A stretch of 64,000 nucleotides of DNA from an uncultured Dokdonia sp. GTDB taxonomy: Bacteria; Bacteroidota; Bacteroidia; Flavobacteriales; Flavobacteriaceae. The position numbers and the translations under genes were made by a program. This document shows, one piece after another, positions 19,801 to 28,596 of this stretch. Below the pieces are notes generated by a model. It saw nothing but the letters and a program-made list of their open reading frames with translations, did no database searches and had not been told where the DNA came from. Positions within the stretch are counted from its first letter, which is position 1. Each line of letters opens with the position of its first letter. The stretch is from NCBI RefSeq assembly GCF_947492535.1, contig NZ_CANLNH010000012.1, positions 1 through 64,000 of the forward strand, read 5' to 3'.

Positions 19801-20837
19801 TTAGGTTATATTCATCCAAAACAGATTATAAAGGACGATTTGACATTTTAAATTTCAATAATATTGATTCTACAAAACTCATGTTTAAAGTGTATAATGA
19901 AAAAGGAGCTATCGTAAAGGCTAATGTTTATCTCGATAAAAATGAAATAAAACCTCCTGTATCTAATTTCAGAAGTAACATCTTAGAAACATTTATTGAT
20001 AATGAACAGAATTCAAAGTATATAAACACAATAAAATATAGAAAAAGAGAAGATTCATTATTGGATTTAAGCAAAACTATAGCGTTAAATGAGGTTTTCC
20101 TTAGAGGAAAAAAGAAGGTGAAAAAACTTAAAGAAACACCTAATTTTTATGGAGTAGAACCAGATGCTACATTATTTATAACTGAAAAAAATAACATAGG
20201 TAGCCTTATTTTACAAATTGCCAAATTGCCAGGAGTTTCTGTACTTGGAAGTGGAATTGATGCAAAAGTAAGTATTAATAGATCTCAAGCACCACTATGG
20301 GTTTTAGATGGCGTACCTATTTTTAATAAAAATGTAGTTTCAAGTGATGGTCCTTCTCGAAAATTTTTACCCTATCCTCAAGGTGTCGTAAAAATACCTA
20401 GTATTATTTCTCAATTATCGCTGTTAGATATCTACAGAATTGATGTTTTAAAACCAGCTAAAGCAGCTGTTTATGGATCTAGAGGATCAGAAGGTGTTAT
20501 TTCAATAGAAACAAGGCGAGGTAAAAACATTTTATTTAATAGTGCTTCTGAAGAAAATAAACCCTTATGGACACACTCTGTTATGGGATATAACGTTTCT
20601 AAAGAGTTTTATAATCCTAAATATGATGTCAAGAATAGTGAACAAAATAAAACAGATTATCGCACAACGCTCCTATGGAATCCTAATATCACAACTAATA
20701 CTGAAGGAGAAGCGTCAATATCTTTTTTTAATTCTGATATAACAAATCAAATACAAATCGTTATAGAAGGATTATCAACAAATGGAATTCCGGGCGTACA
20801 CATAAAAAAAATAGGAAAAGAAAAGCCGAATGATTAA
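16863..20837 (+). CDS. STN + carboxypeptidase-D-regulatory-like + MG2-like + TonB-plug protein, apparently without a C-terminal beta-barrel
   Basis: N-terminal STN-like 'VDLESVTLEKALATIEGITEYKFFYRNEDI'; CarbopepD-like 'VKGKVIDISTGNPIYNCNIKLANTYTGTATNELGEF'; MG2-like 'EKVYLHTNKDICISGENLWYSAYV'; plug-like 'PLWVLDGVPIF...IDVLKPAKAAVYGSRGSEGVISIETRRG'; ends about 100 aa later. Confidence 0.85.
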   Translation: MKITKYKRTIIYKTSFGLLISLFFISKIGNASTLKSDQDIVTVDLESVTLEKALATIEGITEYKFFYRNEDINLAQKVTVKATNKSLNYVLLKLFKKDDINFKIINHQIILKKNVSNVLLQKNHKVKGKVIDISTGNPIYNCNIKLANTYTGTATNELGEFVIQINSFPVQLVFSHLNYESQVITLSDTKTAQVQLIPRINTLNEVIISGTDNYAIDLAKKAFKKTIKSSTTNKFGTAFYRQTIKNDEDYSEFSEIIYDAQYSTAGIEKWDIIEGRYAIKEEKINNKNYTLLSKLLKSIQPNTEEILFPLNKHLDKLYTIKTLQKIKSKDNTVAVLWFEPKEKNPSIPSFEGEVYIDTKTHDVLKVTGEISRDDLELIRLTKKNTTKRNYNLSYEMTFKVDSILGLVIDYIDVKQEFDYYQDNIFQTHISSKSSLNFFEYYIPTNKKKLGRQFEKNISDWQRLDEIGYNKKFWEDNPIIKRTPVEEEVITSFEKNNAFESIFLNSRNQIAIEQSDISNYTFIEKLNKQFQIHNDHTKIEKVYLHTNKDICISGENLWYSAYVTLGSYHNYSLASNVLHIDLIDPNGEIISTQKQELIEGRGYGTISIPKNLEVGIYQLRSYTNWMRNENSAFFFTKTIKIVDNKNIESHPISKKDSIDLQFFPEGGNAIAGINNTIAFKAIGSDGLGVNIKGRIVDSNGTTIAHINSLHKGAGIFNLNPQKGEQYKAILEDNSEVSLPKIQDQGYAFSIDNKNERTIRVKVQATEALRSNAFYIIGHVRNQKYYQAQLEFGNTNIVDFEIQKKRIPSGVMTLTLLDQDMKPWCERAIFINNQEELVITTQVDEANLKPRGELTVDIKVTDPYGNPISTDLSISVTDADKINKNKYSSNILTQLLLESDIKGHIENPAFYFQDTHKNTHAKLDLLMLTNGWRRFNWGSMQNEKKKFSFTKGLHISGIIKDRKNKTLNNTKLDMIAKSNNSFRLYSSKTDYKGRFDILNFNNIDSTKLMFKVYNEKGAIVKANVYLDKNEIKPPVSNFRSNILETFIDNEQNSKYINTIKYRKREDSLLDLSKTIALNEVFLRGKKKVKKLKETPNFYGVEPDATLFITEKNNIGSLILQIAKLPGVSVLGSGIDAKVSINRSQAPLWVLDGVPIFNKNVVSSDGPSRKFLPYPQGVVKIPSIISQLSLLDIYRIDVLKPAKAAVYGSRGSEGVISIETRRGKNILFNSASEENKPLWTHSVMGYNVSKEFYNPKYDVKNSEQNKTDYRTTLLWNPNITTNTEGEASISFFNSDITNQIQIVIEGLSTNGIPGVHIKKIGKEKPND

Positions 20838-20864
20838 ATTATATTGATACAGTTTTAAATGTCT

Positions 20865-21344
20865 TTAAGGAACTAATTCTCGCACTTTTTCATATACTAG
20901 GTTTCCTTCCCATCCTCTATACAGCAGATAATCAGCAAGTTTTTTTCTTTTCTTGTATTTCTCTTTTTCTGAAGATAATTGCTGTATACGCTTTCGCGAA
21001 AGCGTATCAAACACCTTTTCATAGTCTTCATCTGAAATTTCTAACAACCCTGTTTTGATAGTATATTCTGAGAGTTTTCTTTGTTTTAATTCTCTAATGA
21101 TACGTTGTTTTCCCCAGGATTTATGATTGAACTTCCCTCTTACAAATGCTTTTGCAAATCGCTCTTCATTTAAAAATTCATGTTCGATAAGATGCCCCAC
21201 TACAACATCAATAGCATCAGGTATCATACGCATTTCTAAGAGTTTTTTACGCACCTCTTGATGGCAACGATCTTGATAAGCACAATAGCGCTCTAAGCTT
21301 CGTTTTGCCTCTTCTACTGTATAGGTTTTTATAGGTTGCATCAC
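20865..21344 (-). CDS. recX: Regulatory protein RecX
   Basis: 'LERYCAYQDRCHQEVRKKLLEMRM', 'WGKQRIIRELKQRKLSEYTI' RecX three-helix repeats. Confidence 0.9.
   Translation of the reverse strand: MMQPIKTYTVEEAKRSLERYCAYQDRCHQEVRKKLLEMRMIPDAIDVVVGHLIEHEFLNEERFAKAFVRGKFNHKSWGKQRIIRELKQRKLSEYTIKTGLLEISDEDYEKVFDTLSRKRIQQLSSEKEKYKKRKKLADYLLYRGWEGNLVYEKVRELVP
20986..21007. repeat. Iterated palindrome in recX
   Basis: ATACGCTTTCGCGAAAGCGTAT, encodes TLSRKRI. Confidence 0.95.
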
Positions 21345-21385
21345 AATGTTAAAAATACTATTTCCTTTTATTTTTGGGCATAAAA

Positions 21386-21415
21386 AAACCCCATTCCTTT
21401 ACAGGAACAGGGTTT
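21386..21415 (-). terminator. Rho-independent terminator of rng
   Basis: Imperfect hairpin AAACCC..TTCCT-ttac-AGGAA..GGGTTT followed on the minus strand by a T-run. Confidence 0.75.
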
Positions 21416-21420
21416 AAATT

Positions 21421-22965
21421 CTATATTTTAATTTCCTTACCGCTTTTATCTGTAAAGCGATATTCAAGATACGTGTAAGCGTCTCTGGGCATTATTTTTA
21501 CCCATTTTTTGTGTTCTAAAAACCATTTAGAACGAATAGATGGAAATCCTTTGGTTAGAAAAGCTGCAACAAAAGGGTGTGCATGTAGCGTCACCTTATT
21601 GTTACCGTTTTTAAGAATTTTATCGAGTTTACCTTCCATTTTTTGCACCATTACAATAGGTGCTTCTATTTCTCCCTTAGATCCATTAGGATCTTCTTCA
21701 CGGGTTTTAATATTCATTTCTGGTCGTACTCGCTGTCTAGTAATTTGAATCAATCCAAATTTACTAGGCGGTAATATTTTGTGTTTTGCGCGATCTTCTT
21801 TCATTTCATCCTTAAGATGATTAAAGAGTTTTCTACGGTTATCTGCATTGTTCATGTCTATAAAATCGACAACAATAATTCCTCCCATATCTCTTAAGCT
21901 AAGTTGACGTGCCATTTCTGAAGCGGCGATCATATTTACTTCTAGCGCGGTGTCTTCTTGACTCTTTGCTTTATTTGATCTGTTACCACTATTTACATCA
22001 ACTACATGCAGTGCTTCTGTATGTTCTATAACAAGATACGCTCCTTTACTCATTGAGACTGTTTTTCCGAAAGATGTTTTAATCTGTCGTTCTATCCCAA
22101 ATTTCTCAAAAATTGGAGTTGAATTCTTATATAGTTTTACAATGCTCTCTTTTTTTGGAGCAATCTCGCTTAGGTATTCTTTGATTTGATAATAGAGCGT
22201 TTCATCATCTACAGTAATTCCTGTAAAAGTATCATTAAAGATATCTCTTAATATTGAGGATGCTCGATTCATTTCACCAAGCACTTTACTAGGATGATGT
22301 GCGCCTTGAATTTTTTTACTCATGGTAGCCCATTTGTCTACCAAATTTTGCAGGTCTTTATCTAGTTCGGCGACCTTTACTCCTTGTGCAACTGTGCGTA
22401 CTATCACACCAAATCCTTTAGGACGGATGCTTTGTACTAATCGTTTAAGACGCGCTTTTTCTTCTTTGCTTTCTATCTTTTGTGAAATAGAAATTCTATC
22501 AGAAAAAGGCACGAGAACAATATATCTACCAGCTATAGAAAGCTCACTGCTTATTCTAGGGCCTTTTGTAGAAATAGGTTCTTTGGCGATTTGTACCAGT
22601 ACACTTTGTTTTTGTTTTAAAACATCAACGATTTTACCGTTTTTGTCTATATCCTTTTCAAAAGGAAAGTTGTTTAAAGAATAGTCTTTTAATTTACCTG
22701 TGCTTACACGTTTTATGTAACTTAGAAGAGTTGGAAGTTTTGGACCTAAATCATGATAATGCAAAAAGGCATCTTTTTCATAACCTACATTAACAAATGC
22801 AGCATTTAATCCAGAAACTGTTTTTCTAATGTTTGCAATATAAATATCACCTACATTAAATTTATTTCCATCTTCTTCTTTGTGAAGTTCTATAAGTCTT
22901 CCATCTTTTAATAAGGCAAAATCAACTGCCGAGGAACTAGATCTTATAATTAATTCTTTATTCAC
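21421..22965 (-). CDS. rng: Ribonuclease E/G
   Basis: S1-like N-terminus, 'VVDVNSGNRSNKAKSQEDTALEVNMIAASEMARQLSLRDMGGIIVVDFIDM'. Confidence 0.95.
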   Translation of the reverse strand: MNKELIIRSSSSAVDFALLKDGRLIELHKEEDGNKFNVGDIYIANIRKTVSGLNAAFVNVGYEKDAFLHYHDLGPKLPTLLSYIKRVSTGKLKDYSLNNFPFEKDIDKNGKIVDVLKQKQSVLVQIAKEPISTKGPRISSELSIAGRYIVLVPFSDRISISQKIESKEEKARLKRLVQSIRPKGFGVIVRTVAQGVKVAELDKDLQNLVDKWATMSKKIQGAHHPSKVLGEMNRASSILRDIFNDTFTGITVDDETLYYQIKEYLSEIAPKKESIVKLYKNSTPIFEKFGIERQIKTSFGKTVSMSKGAYLVIEHTEALHVVDVNSGNRSNKAKSQEDTALEVNMIAASEMARQLSLRDMGGIIVVDFIDMNNADNRRKLFNHLKDEMKEDRAKHKILPPSKFGLIQITRQRVRPEMNIKTREEDPNGSKGEIEAPIVMVQKMEGKLDKILKNGNNKVTLHAHPFVAAFLTKGFPSIRSKWFLEHKKWVKIMPRDAYTYLEYRFTDKSGKEIKI

Positions 22966-23303
22966 TCTTTAGTAATTTTCATTAATGATGCTAGGCATCA
23001 CAAATGGATTATACAATAATTTATCACAGGTATCATAACGTATAACTATGTATACAAAATGTAATAAATACGGTGTAACTTGAAGGCCTCAAGGTGTAAG
23101 GCATTTTATGTTACGATGTCAAAGAACTATGAATAATATATACCAATAATAACATCTAAAAAAGATGTACCTAATAAAAAACAATCACTTTTTGGTTATA
23201 GTAACCACATAGGTATACCTATACAAAACTAAGTGAAGTCATTTTATGCACATATATTTAGAAATCTAAGTACCTTAGATTATTGGCATTATATATAATT
23301 CAA

Positions 23304-23334
23304 AAGAAAAAGTAGTCTAAGACTACTTTTTCTT
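23304..23334. terminator. Perfect hairpin AAGAAAAAGTAGTC-TAA-GACTACTTTTTCTT overlapping the 3' end of the small basic protein gene
   Basis: 14-bp perfect arms; the stop codon and last Lys codons of the minus-strand gene lie in the stem. Confidence 0.7.
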
Positions 23335-23415
23335 CTTGTGACGGTTTGCTCTACGTCTTTTTTTACGTTTGTGCGTTGCTACCTTGTGTCTTTTTCTTTT
23401 TTTACCACTTGGCAT
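23323..23415 (-). CDS. Small highly basic protein, likely Bacteroidetes ribosomal protein bL38
   Basis: 30 aa MPSGKKRKRHKVATHKRKKRRRANRHKKKK read on the minus strand; below ORF-track cutoff; bL38 name is from memory. Confidence 0.6.
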   Translation of the reverse strand: MPSGKKRKRHKVATHKRKKRRRANRHKKKK

Positions 23416-23444
23416 AAAATGATTCTTTTATTAGGTTACTTAAA

Positions 23445-23732
23445 TTATACTGCAACGTTCGTCTTTACACCTTCTACAAATACTTTTGCAGGTTTGAACG
23501 CAGGTATGTTGTGCGCTGGAATTTTGATGGTAGTATTCTTAGAAATGTTTCTACCAGTCTTTTCAGCTCTTGTTTTAATAATAAAGCTACCAAATCCTCT
23601 TAAGTAAACATTATCACCACCTTCTAAAGAAGTTTTTACTTCACTCATGAATGATTCGATAGTTGCTTGTACGTCATTCTTCTCGATACCTAATTTTTCA
23701 GATACCTTTGCTACAATATCAGCTTTTGTCAT
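23445..23732 (-). CDS. HU/IHF-family DNA-binding protein
   Basis: 'MTKADIVAKVSEKLGIEKNDVQATIESFMSEVKTSLEGGDNVYLRGFGSF'. Confidence 0.95.
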   Translation of the reverse strand: MTKADIVAKVSEKLGIEKNDVQATIESFMSEVKTSLEGGDNVYLRGFGSFIIKTRAEKTGRNISKNTTIKIPAHNIPAFKPAKVFVEGVKTNVAV

Positions 23733-23862
23733 TTTAATTATTGTTTAGGGGTTAAAATTTCAAGTTCGCAAATATAAGCATTAAAAACTCAAACTTTCAA
23801 GCATAATCTTTTAAATTATAAGAAGATAAGTATATATTTCAACAAAAAACCTTTATTTCCTA

Positions 23863-24900
23863 TTGAAATTCTCTAAAAAACTTATCCCGTGGTATTTAGA
23901 AAACAAGCGCGAAATGCCTTGGAGAGAGACCACTGATCCGTATCGGATTTGGCTATCTGAAATCATCCTTCAGCAAACTAGAGTTGCACAAGGACTCCCC
24001 TATTATTTGAAGTTTACAAAAGCTTTTCCAACGGTAAAAGATTTAGCTAACGCCTCTGAAGAAGAAGTATTAAAATTATGGCAAGGTTTAGGGTATTATT
24101 CTCGCGGAAGAAACTTACATGCCGCTGCAAAATATATCATAGAAGAATGTGATGGTATTTTTCCTAATACCTATAAGGAATTATTAAAATTAAAAGGGGT
24201 TGGCGATTATACCGCTAGTGCTATTGCAAGCATTAGTTTTCATGAACCTACTGCAGTCGTCGATGGAAATGTATATAGAGTGCTTTCGCGCGTTTTTGGC
24301 ATTAGTACTCCTATTAATAGCACACAAGGCATTAAAGAGTTTAAAGCACTTGCTCAAGAACTTATAGACAAAGAGCAACCTGCAAATTTCAATCAAGCAA
24401 TTATGGAATTTGGTGCGATACAATGCAAACCTCAAAACCCATATTGTTTGCATTGTATTTTTAATGATTCGTGTGTTGCCTTACAAAAGAATAGCATCGC
24501 TTCCTTACCTGTAAAGCTCAAAAAGGCAAAAGTAAAAAATCGTCATCTACACTATTTAGTGTTTAGATCTCCAGATCACAAAACAATCATTGAACAACGC
24601 ACTGGAAAGGGGATTTGGCAAGGTTTATATCAATTTCCAATGATTGAAGGGGAGTTTGATATTAACCGCTTTCGCGAAAGCGAACCCTTCCTGAAAGAAA
24701 CGGCTTCATATATCATAAAAAACGTATATCCATATAATACAACGCCTATCATTCATAAATTATCACATCAGCATTTACATACTACTTTTTGGATTATAGA
24801 TGTTGAAAAACTAACAGATGATGCTATAGAAATTCAATTCATAAATTCGTATCCTGTACCTGTGCTTATTGATAAATTTATAGAAGCCTATTTTTCCTAA
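23863..24900 (+). CDS. mutY: A/G-specific adenine glycosylase
   Basis: 'MPWRETTDPYRIWLSEIILQQTRV', HhH 'LLKLKGVGDYTASAIASI', Fe-S Cys cluster 'CKPQNPYCLHCIFNDSC'. Confidence 0.96.
   Translation: MKFSKKLIPWYLENKREMPWRETTDPYRIWLSEIILQQTRVAQGLPYYLKFTKAFPTVKDLANASEEEVLKLWQGLGYYSRGRNLHAAAKYIIEECDGIFPNTYKELLKLKGVGDYTASAIASISFHEPTAVVDGNVYRVLSRVFGISTPINSTQGIKEFKALAQELIDKEQPANFNQAIMEFGAIQCKPQNPYCLHCIFNDSCVALQKNSIASLPVKLKKAKVKNRHLHYLVFRSPDHKTIIEQRTGKGIWQGLYQFPMIEGEFDINRFRESEPFLKETASYIIKNVYPYNTTPIIHKLSHQHLHTTFWIIDVEKLTDDAIEIQFINSYPVPVLIDKFIEAYFS
24667..24682. repeat. Iterated palindrome in mutY
   Basis: CGCTTTCGCGAAAGCG, encodes RFRES. Confidence 0.95.
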
Positions 24901-25769
24901 TCTAGGATCGTCTTAATTTGTTTTCTATATGCCGAAGGGCTTTGGCCTGTAAAAGCTTTAAATCTTTTATTAAAGTGTGAGAAATTATTAAACCCGCTTT
25001 CAAAACACACGTCTGTGATTGTCATAGCATGTTCAGAGAGCAATTTAGAAGCGTGTACTAAGCGATACTCATTTACAAACTGAGTAAATGTTTTATTGGT
25101 TATTTTTTTAAAATAACGACAAAAAGACGGAACCGTCATATGCGTTAATCCTGCAATCTGCTCTAGAGGAATTTCTTCCTTAAAGTGAGTTTTTACGTGA
25201 TTGAACACTAAATTAATCCTATCATTATCATTTACATTAGATAATAAGGTAAACCCATCGGCATTAAGAATTCTAAATTCTTTTGTAATTGCTAGTCTAT
25301 TTAGAATTTTTAGATACGATACTAAGCGTTCAAAATCAGACTGATCTTCCATTTCTTCTATAAGAGCTCCTACTTCTACCTTCGTAGCTCCTGAAAAAAC
25401 AACACCTCGTTTTGATACTTGTAAAAGTCTTTTAATATTGGCCATTTCTGGGATATTAAAAAAATCGTCCCCAAGAAAATCAGCTTTCATTTGGATGACA
25501 GTTTCATACTTATTGCCTGTTTGATGATCGGTAAATCCGCAATGAGGCAAATTACTGCCTACTAAAATTAATGTCCCCCATGTATAATAAGAAAGATTAC
25601 TACCTACTAACCTTCTTCCTGTACCTCCATTTACATATACAAGTTCTAACTCAGGATGGTAATGCCATACGGTATTATCATTTCTATTTTCCTTATCAAA
25701 TTTCTGATACAGAAAAGAATTTCCAAAATTGGGAGTAATCGCTTCTAAAGTAGGTTTCTGTAAAATCAT
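24897..25769 (-). CDS. AraC-family transcriptional regulator
   Basis: N-terminal cupin; C-terminal HTH 'ITDVCFESGFNNFSHFNKRFKAFTGQSPSAYRKQ'. Confidence 0.92.
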   Translation of the reverse strand: MILQKPTLEAITPNFGNSFLYQKFDKENRNDNTVWHYHPELELVYVNGGTGRRLVGSNLSYYTWGTLILVGSNLPHCGFTDHQTGNKYETVIQMKADFLGDDFFNIPEMANIKRLLQVSKRGVVFSGATKVEVGALIEEMEDQSDFERLVSYLKILNRLAITKEFRILNADGFTLLSNVNDNDRINLVFNHVKTHFKEEIPLEQIAGLTHMTVPSFCRYFKKITNKTFTQFVNEYRLVHASKLLSEHAMTITDVCFESGFNNFSHFNKRFKAFTGQSPSAYRKQIKTILD

Positions 25770-25984
25770 ATCAAGCTTTTATGGCTAAAGTTAAAAACGC
25801 TTTTGAAGTTAAATCGTTAGAAAATTATCCTAAATATGTTCTAAATTAACATAATGATAAAACCTAAATTTAATAACGGGTAATTTAGAACATTAATGTG
25901 GAAATAATGTAATAGCAGGGAGCAGAATCCTGATGTAAGTTTGTATCATAATAAATTAGTCATCAATTATTTAAATCGAATATT

Positions 25985-26344
25985 ATGAAAAACACATTAA
26001 AATTATCACTGCTCCTTGCACTTTTAATCACTAGTGTAAACATACACGCTACAACATTAAAAACATTTGTAGCTACTGAAAAATCAAATCCCACAACCAT
26101 TGCAGATGATTTAGTCATTAGAGAAAAAGATGAAAAAGTTTCTGTAATCCTTTTAAATTTGGATTTAAATCCTGTAAAAATTACTATCAGAGATGGTTTT
26201 GGACGCATTGTTTTTTCTGAAACAATTAATGATAACAAGACTATTCATAAGTCTTTTAATTTTAAGAAAGCTTATAAAGGAAGTTACAGCATTAAAGTAA
26301 AAAATGGTTTAACCACTTATAGTAAAGAAATAGAAATTATCTAA
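25985..26344 (+). CDS. Hypothetical secreted protein with beta-sandwich-like domain
   Basis: Signal peptide MKNTLKLSLLLALLITSVNIHA; 'SYSIKVKNGLTTYSKEIEI' sorting-domain-like end. Confidence 0.6.
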   Translation: MKNTLKLSLLLALLITSVNIHATTLKTFVATEKSNPTTIADDLVIREKDEKVSVILLNLDLNPVKITIRDGFGRIVFSETINDNKTIHKSFNFKKAYKGSYSIKVKNGLTTYSKEIEII

Positions 26345-26385
26345 ATAGTTATTTCTTTTACTCACAACGTTTAGTTTGCTTAGCG

Positions 26386-26422
26386 AGGTCTCTTTTAGAA
26401 AATTCTAATAGAGGCCTTTCTT
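26386..26422 (+). terminator. Rho-independent terminator
   Basis: AGGTCTC.TTTAGAA-aa-TTCTAAT.GAGGCCT then TTTCTT. Confidence 0.65.
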
Positions 26423-26450
26423 CAGTTTTTCTATAAAAGTCATAGTCCTA

Positions 26451-26730
26451 TTCTGGTTTGTCAATATAGAAAAACTAACAGATAATACTACAGAAATTAA
26501 TACGACAAAAGGGATTAAATCCTAGAAGAAGCTCTAAATCCGAATATACAGAATCGACCTAAGTGTCGAAGAATTAAACCAAGATTTCGCTGAAAAAGCG
26601 GGATTAGAAGATAGGTTCAACTAGACATCTTGAGTACATTTTACAGACTTCTCTAAATTAATTTTTACGAATAAGATCTTATCCAGTACCCGTACTTATC
26701 TCTAACTTTATTGATACCTTTGACTTCTAA
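26451..26730 (+). pseudogene. Decayed mutY 3'-end remnant, interrupted
   Basis: 26451+: FWFVNIEKLTDNTTEIN vs MutY FWIIDVEKLTDDAIEIQ; 26680-26730: SYPVPVLISNFIDTFDF* vs MutY SYPVPVLIDKFIEAYFS*. Confidence 0.8.
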
Positions 26731-26775
26731 ATAAAGCGCTTTTATCGCAACGTATAATTTTGTACATTTAACAAT

Positions 26776-27246
26776 ATGGCAGGAACTATTAATAAAGTAA
26801 TTCTCATTGGTCACACAGGAGACGAAGTAAAAATGCACTACTTTGAAGGAGGTAATAGCATAGGACGTTTCCCATTAGCAACTAATGAAGAATATACCAA
26901 TCGAACAACAGGAGAACGTGTAAGCAATACTGAATGGCATAACATTGTTGTACGAAATAAAGCTGCTGAAATTTGCGAAAAGTATCTCAAAAAAGGAGAT
27001 AAAGTATATATAGAAGGTCGTTTAAAAACTCGTAAATGGACGGATGACAAAGGTCTAGAGCGTTATAGCACTGAAATACAATGTGTAGATTTTACATTTC
27101 TTACTCCTAAAGGAGAGGGACAACAACAAAGTAATACGCCTACACAATCATCACAACCTATTCAGTCATCGCAACCAGCTCAACAACCACCATCAACACC
27201 TTCACAGACGAGTCCTGCAGAAGATGTAGATGACCTCCCATTTTAA
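26776..27246 (+). CDS. ssb: Single-stranded DNA-binding protein
   Basis: 'MAGTINKVILIGHTGDEVKMHYFEGGNSIGRFPLATNE', acidic C-terminal tip DVDDLPF. Confidence 0.96.
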   Translation: MAGTINKVILIGHTGDEVKMHYFEGGNSIGRFPLATNEEYTNRTTGERVSNTEWHNIVVRNKAAEICEKYLKKGDKVYIEGRLKTRKWTDDKGLERYSTEIQCVDFTFLTPKGEGQQQSNTPTQSSQPIQSSQPAQQPPSTPSQTSPAEDVDDLPF

Positions 27247-27273
27247 AACTACGTATAACGAACTTAAAGACGA

Positions 27274-28596
27274 TTGGATCCTGACCCTGAACCCTTATTT
27301 ATAGTATTAGCATTTGATAGTACCATTCTTATTAGTAGTATTCTGCTAGTAGTATTATTTATATGCTCAGCTCTTATAAGTGGTGCTGAAGTTGCTTTCT
27401 TTTCATTAACGCCAACAGATTTAGAAGAACCTGAAGCAACAGACCAACAAAATCCTAGATTAAAAATAGTTGCAAGACTATTACAGACGCCCAAAAAACT
27501 CCTAGCAACTATATTAGTAGCAAATAATACGATCAATATTGCTATTGTGCTCCTTTTTGCAAGCGTAGGCGATGTTTTGTTTAATGACATTAACACTACA
27601 TTTCTGGGTATCTCAGTGAGATTTATTGTCGAAATCATCATTATTACATTCTTGATTTTATTATTTGGTGAGATTTTACCTAAAATCTATGCGAGTCGTA
27701 ATAATATTAAGTTTGCAAGTTTCATGGCAACCCCCCTTCGTGTATTAGATGTCATTTTCACACCATTAAGTGGTCCAATGCGTTACATTACATTACAGAT
27801 ACATAAGAAACTAGGAGACCAAAAATCAAACTTTAATGTAGATCAATTATCACAAGCATTAGAGCTTACCAGTGAAGGAGACACCACTAAAGAAGAACAA
27901 AAAATACTACAAGGCATTGTTGCTTTTGGAAATACTGACACAAAACAAGTCATGCGTCCTCGCATGGATGTATTTGCATTAAATAAAGAAGATTCTTATA
28001 CAGATATCTTAGCACAAATAACAGATAAGGGATATTCTCGTATTCCAGTATTTGAAGATAGTATAGATACCATTGTAGGTATTTTATACGTAAAAGATTT
28101 ACTACCTCATCTTTCTGATAAGAAATTTGAATGGACTACTTTATTACGTGAACCTAATTTTGTGCCAGAAAATAAAAAATTAGACGATTTACTTGCTGAG
28201 TTTAAAGAGAAGAAAAACCATCTTGCTATTGTAGTAGACGAGTATGGAGGTACCAGTGGGATCATTACTTTAGAAGATATTATTGAAGAGATTGTAGGTG
28301 ATATCAGTGATGAATTTGATGATGAGGATATCATCTACTCTAAGATAGATGACAACAATTACGTATTTGACGGAAAAACCTCCTTAAAAGATTTTTACCG
28401 TATCATACATCTAGAAGATGATAGTATCTTTGAAAATCAAAAAGGAGAAGCAGAAACAATTGCTGGTTTTATATTAGAGATATCTGGAGGATTTCCTAGA
28501 AAGAATGAAGTAATAAACTATGAGCAATATACGTTTACAGTGGAAGCCATAGACAAAAAACGCATAAAACAAATTAAATTCACAATACGACCTTGA
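27274..28596 (+). CDS. gldE: Gliding motility-associated protein GldE (CNNM/CorC-like)
   Basis: CNNM TM domain, CBS pair, CorC/HlyC C-terminus; directly upstream of gldD. Confidence 0.9.
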   Translation: MDPDPEPLFIVLAFDSTILISSILLVVLFICSALISGAEVAFFSLTPTDLEEPEATDQQNPRLKIVARLLQTPKKLLATILVANNTINIAIVLLFASVGDVLFNDINTTFLGISVRFIVEIIIITFLILLFGEILPKIYASRNNIKFASFMATPLRVLDVIFTPLSGPMRYITLQIHKKLGDQKSNFNVDQLSQALELTSEGDTTKEEQKILQGIVAFGNTDTKQVMRPRMDVFALNKEDSYTDILAQITDKGYSRIPVFEDSIDTIVGILYVKDLLPHLSDKKFEWTTLLREPNFVPENKKLDDLLAEFKEKKNHLAIVVDEYGGTSGIITLEDIIEEIVGDISDEFDDEDIIYSKIDDNNYVFDGKTSLKDFYRIIHLEDDSIFENQKGEAETIAGFILEISGGFPRKNEVINYEQYTFTVEAIDKKRIKQIKFTIRP

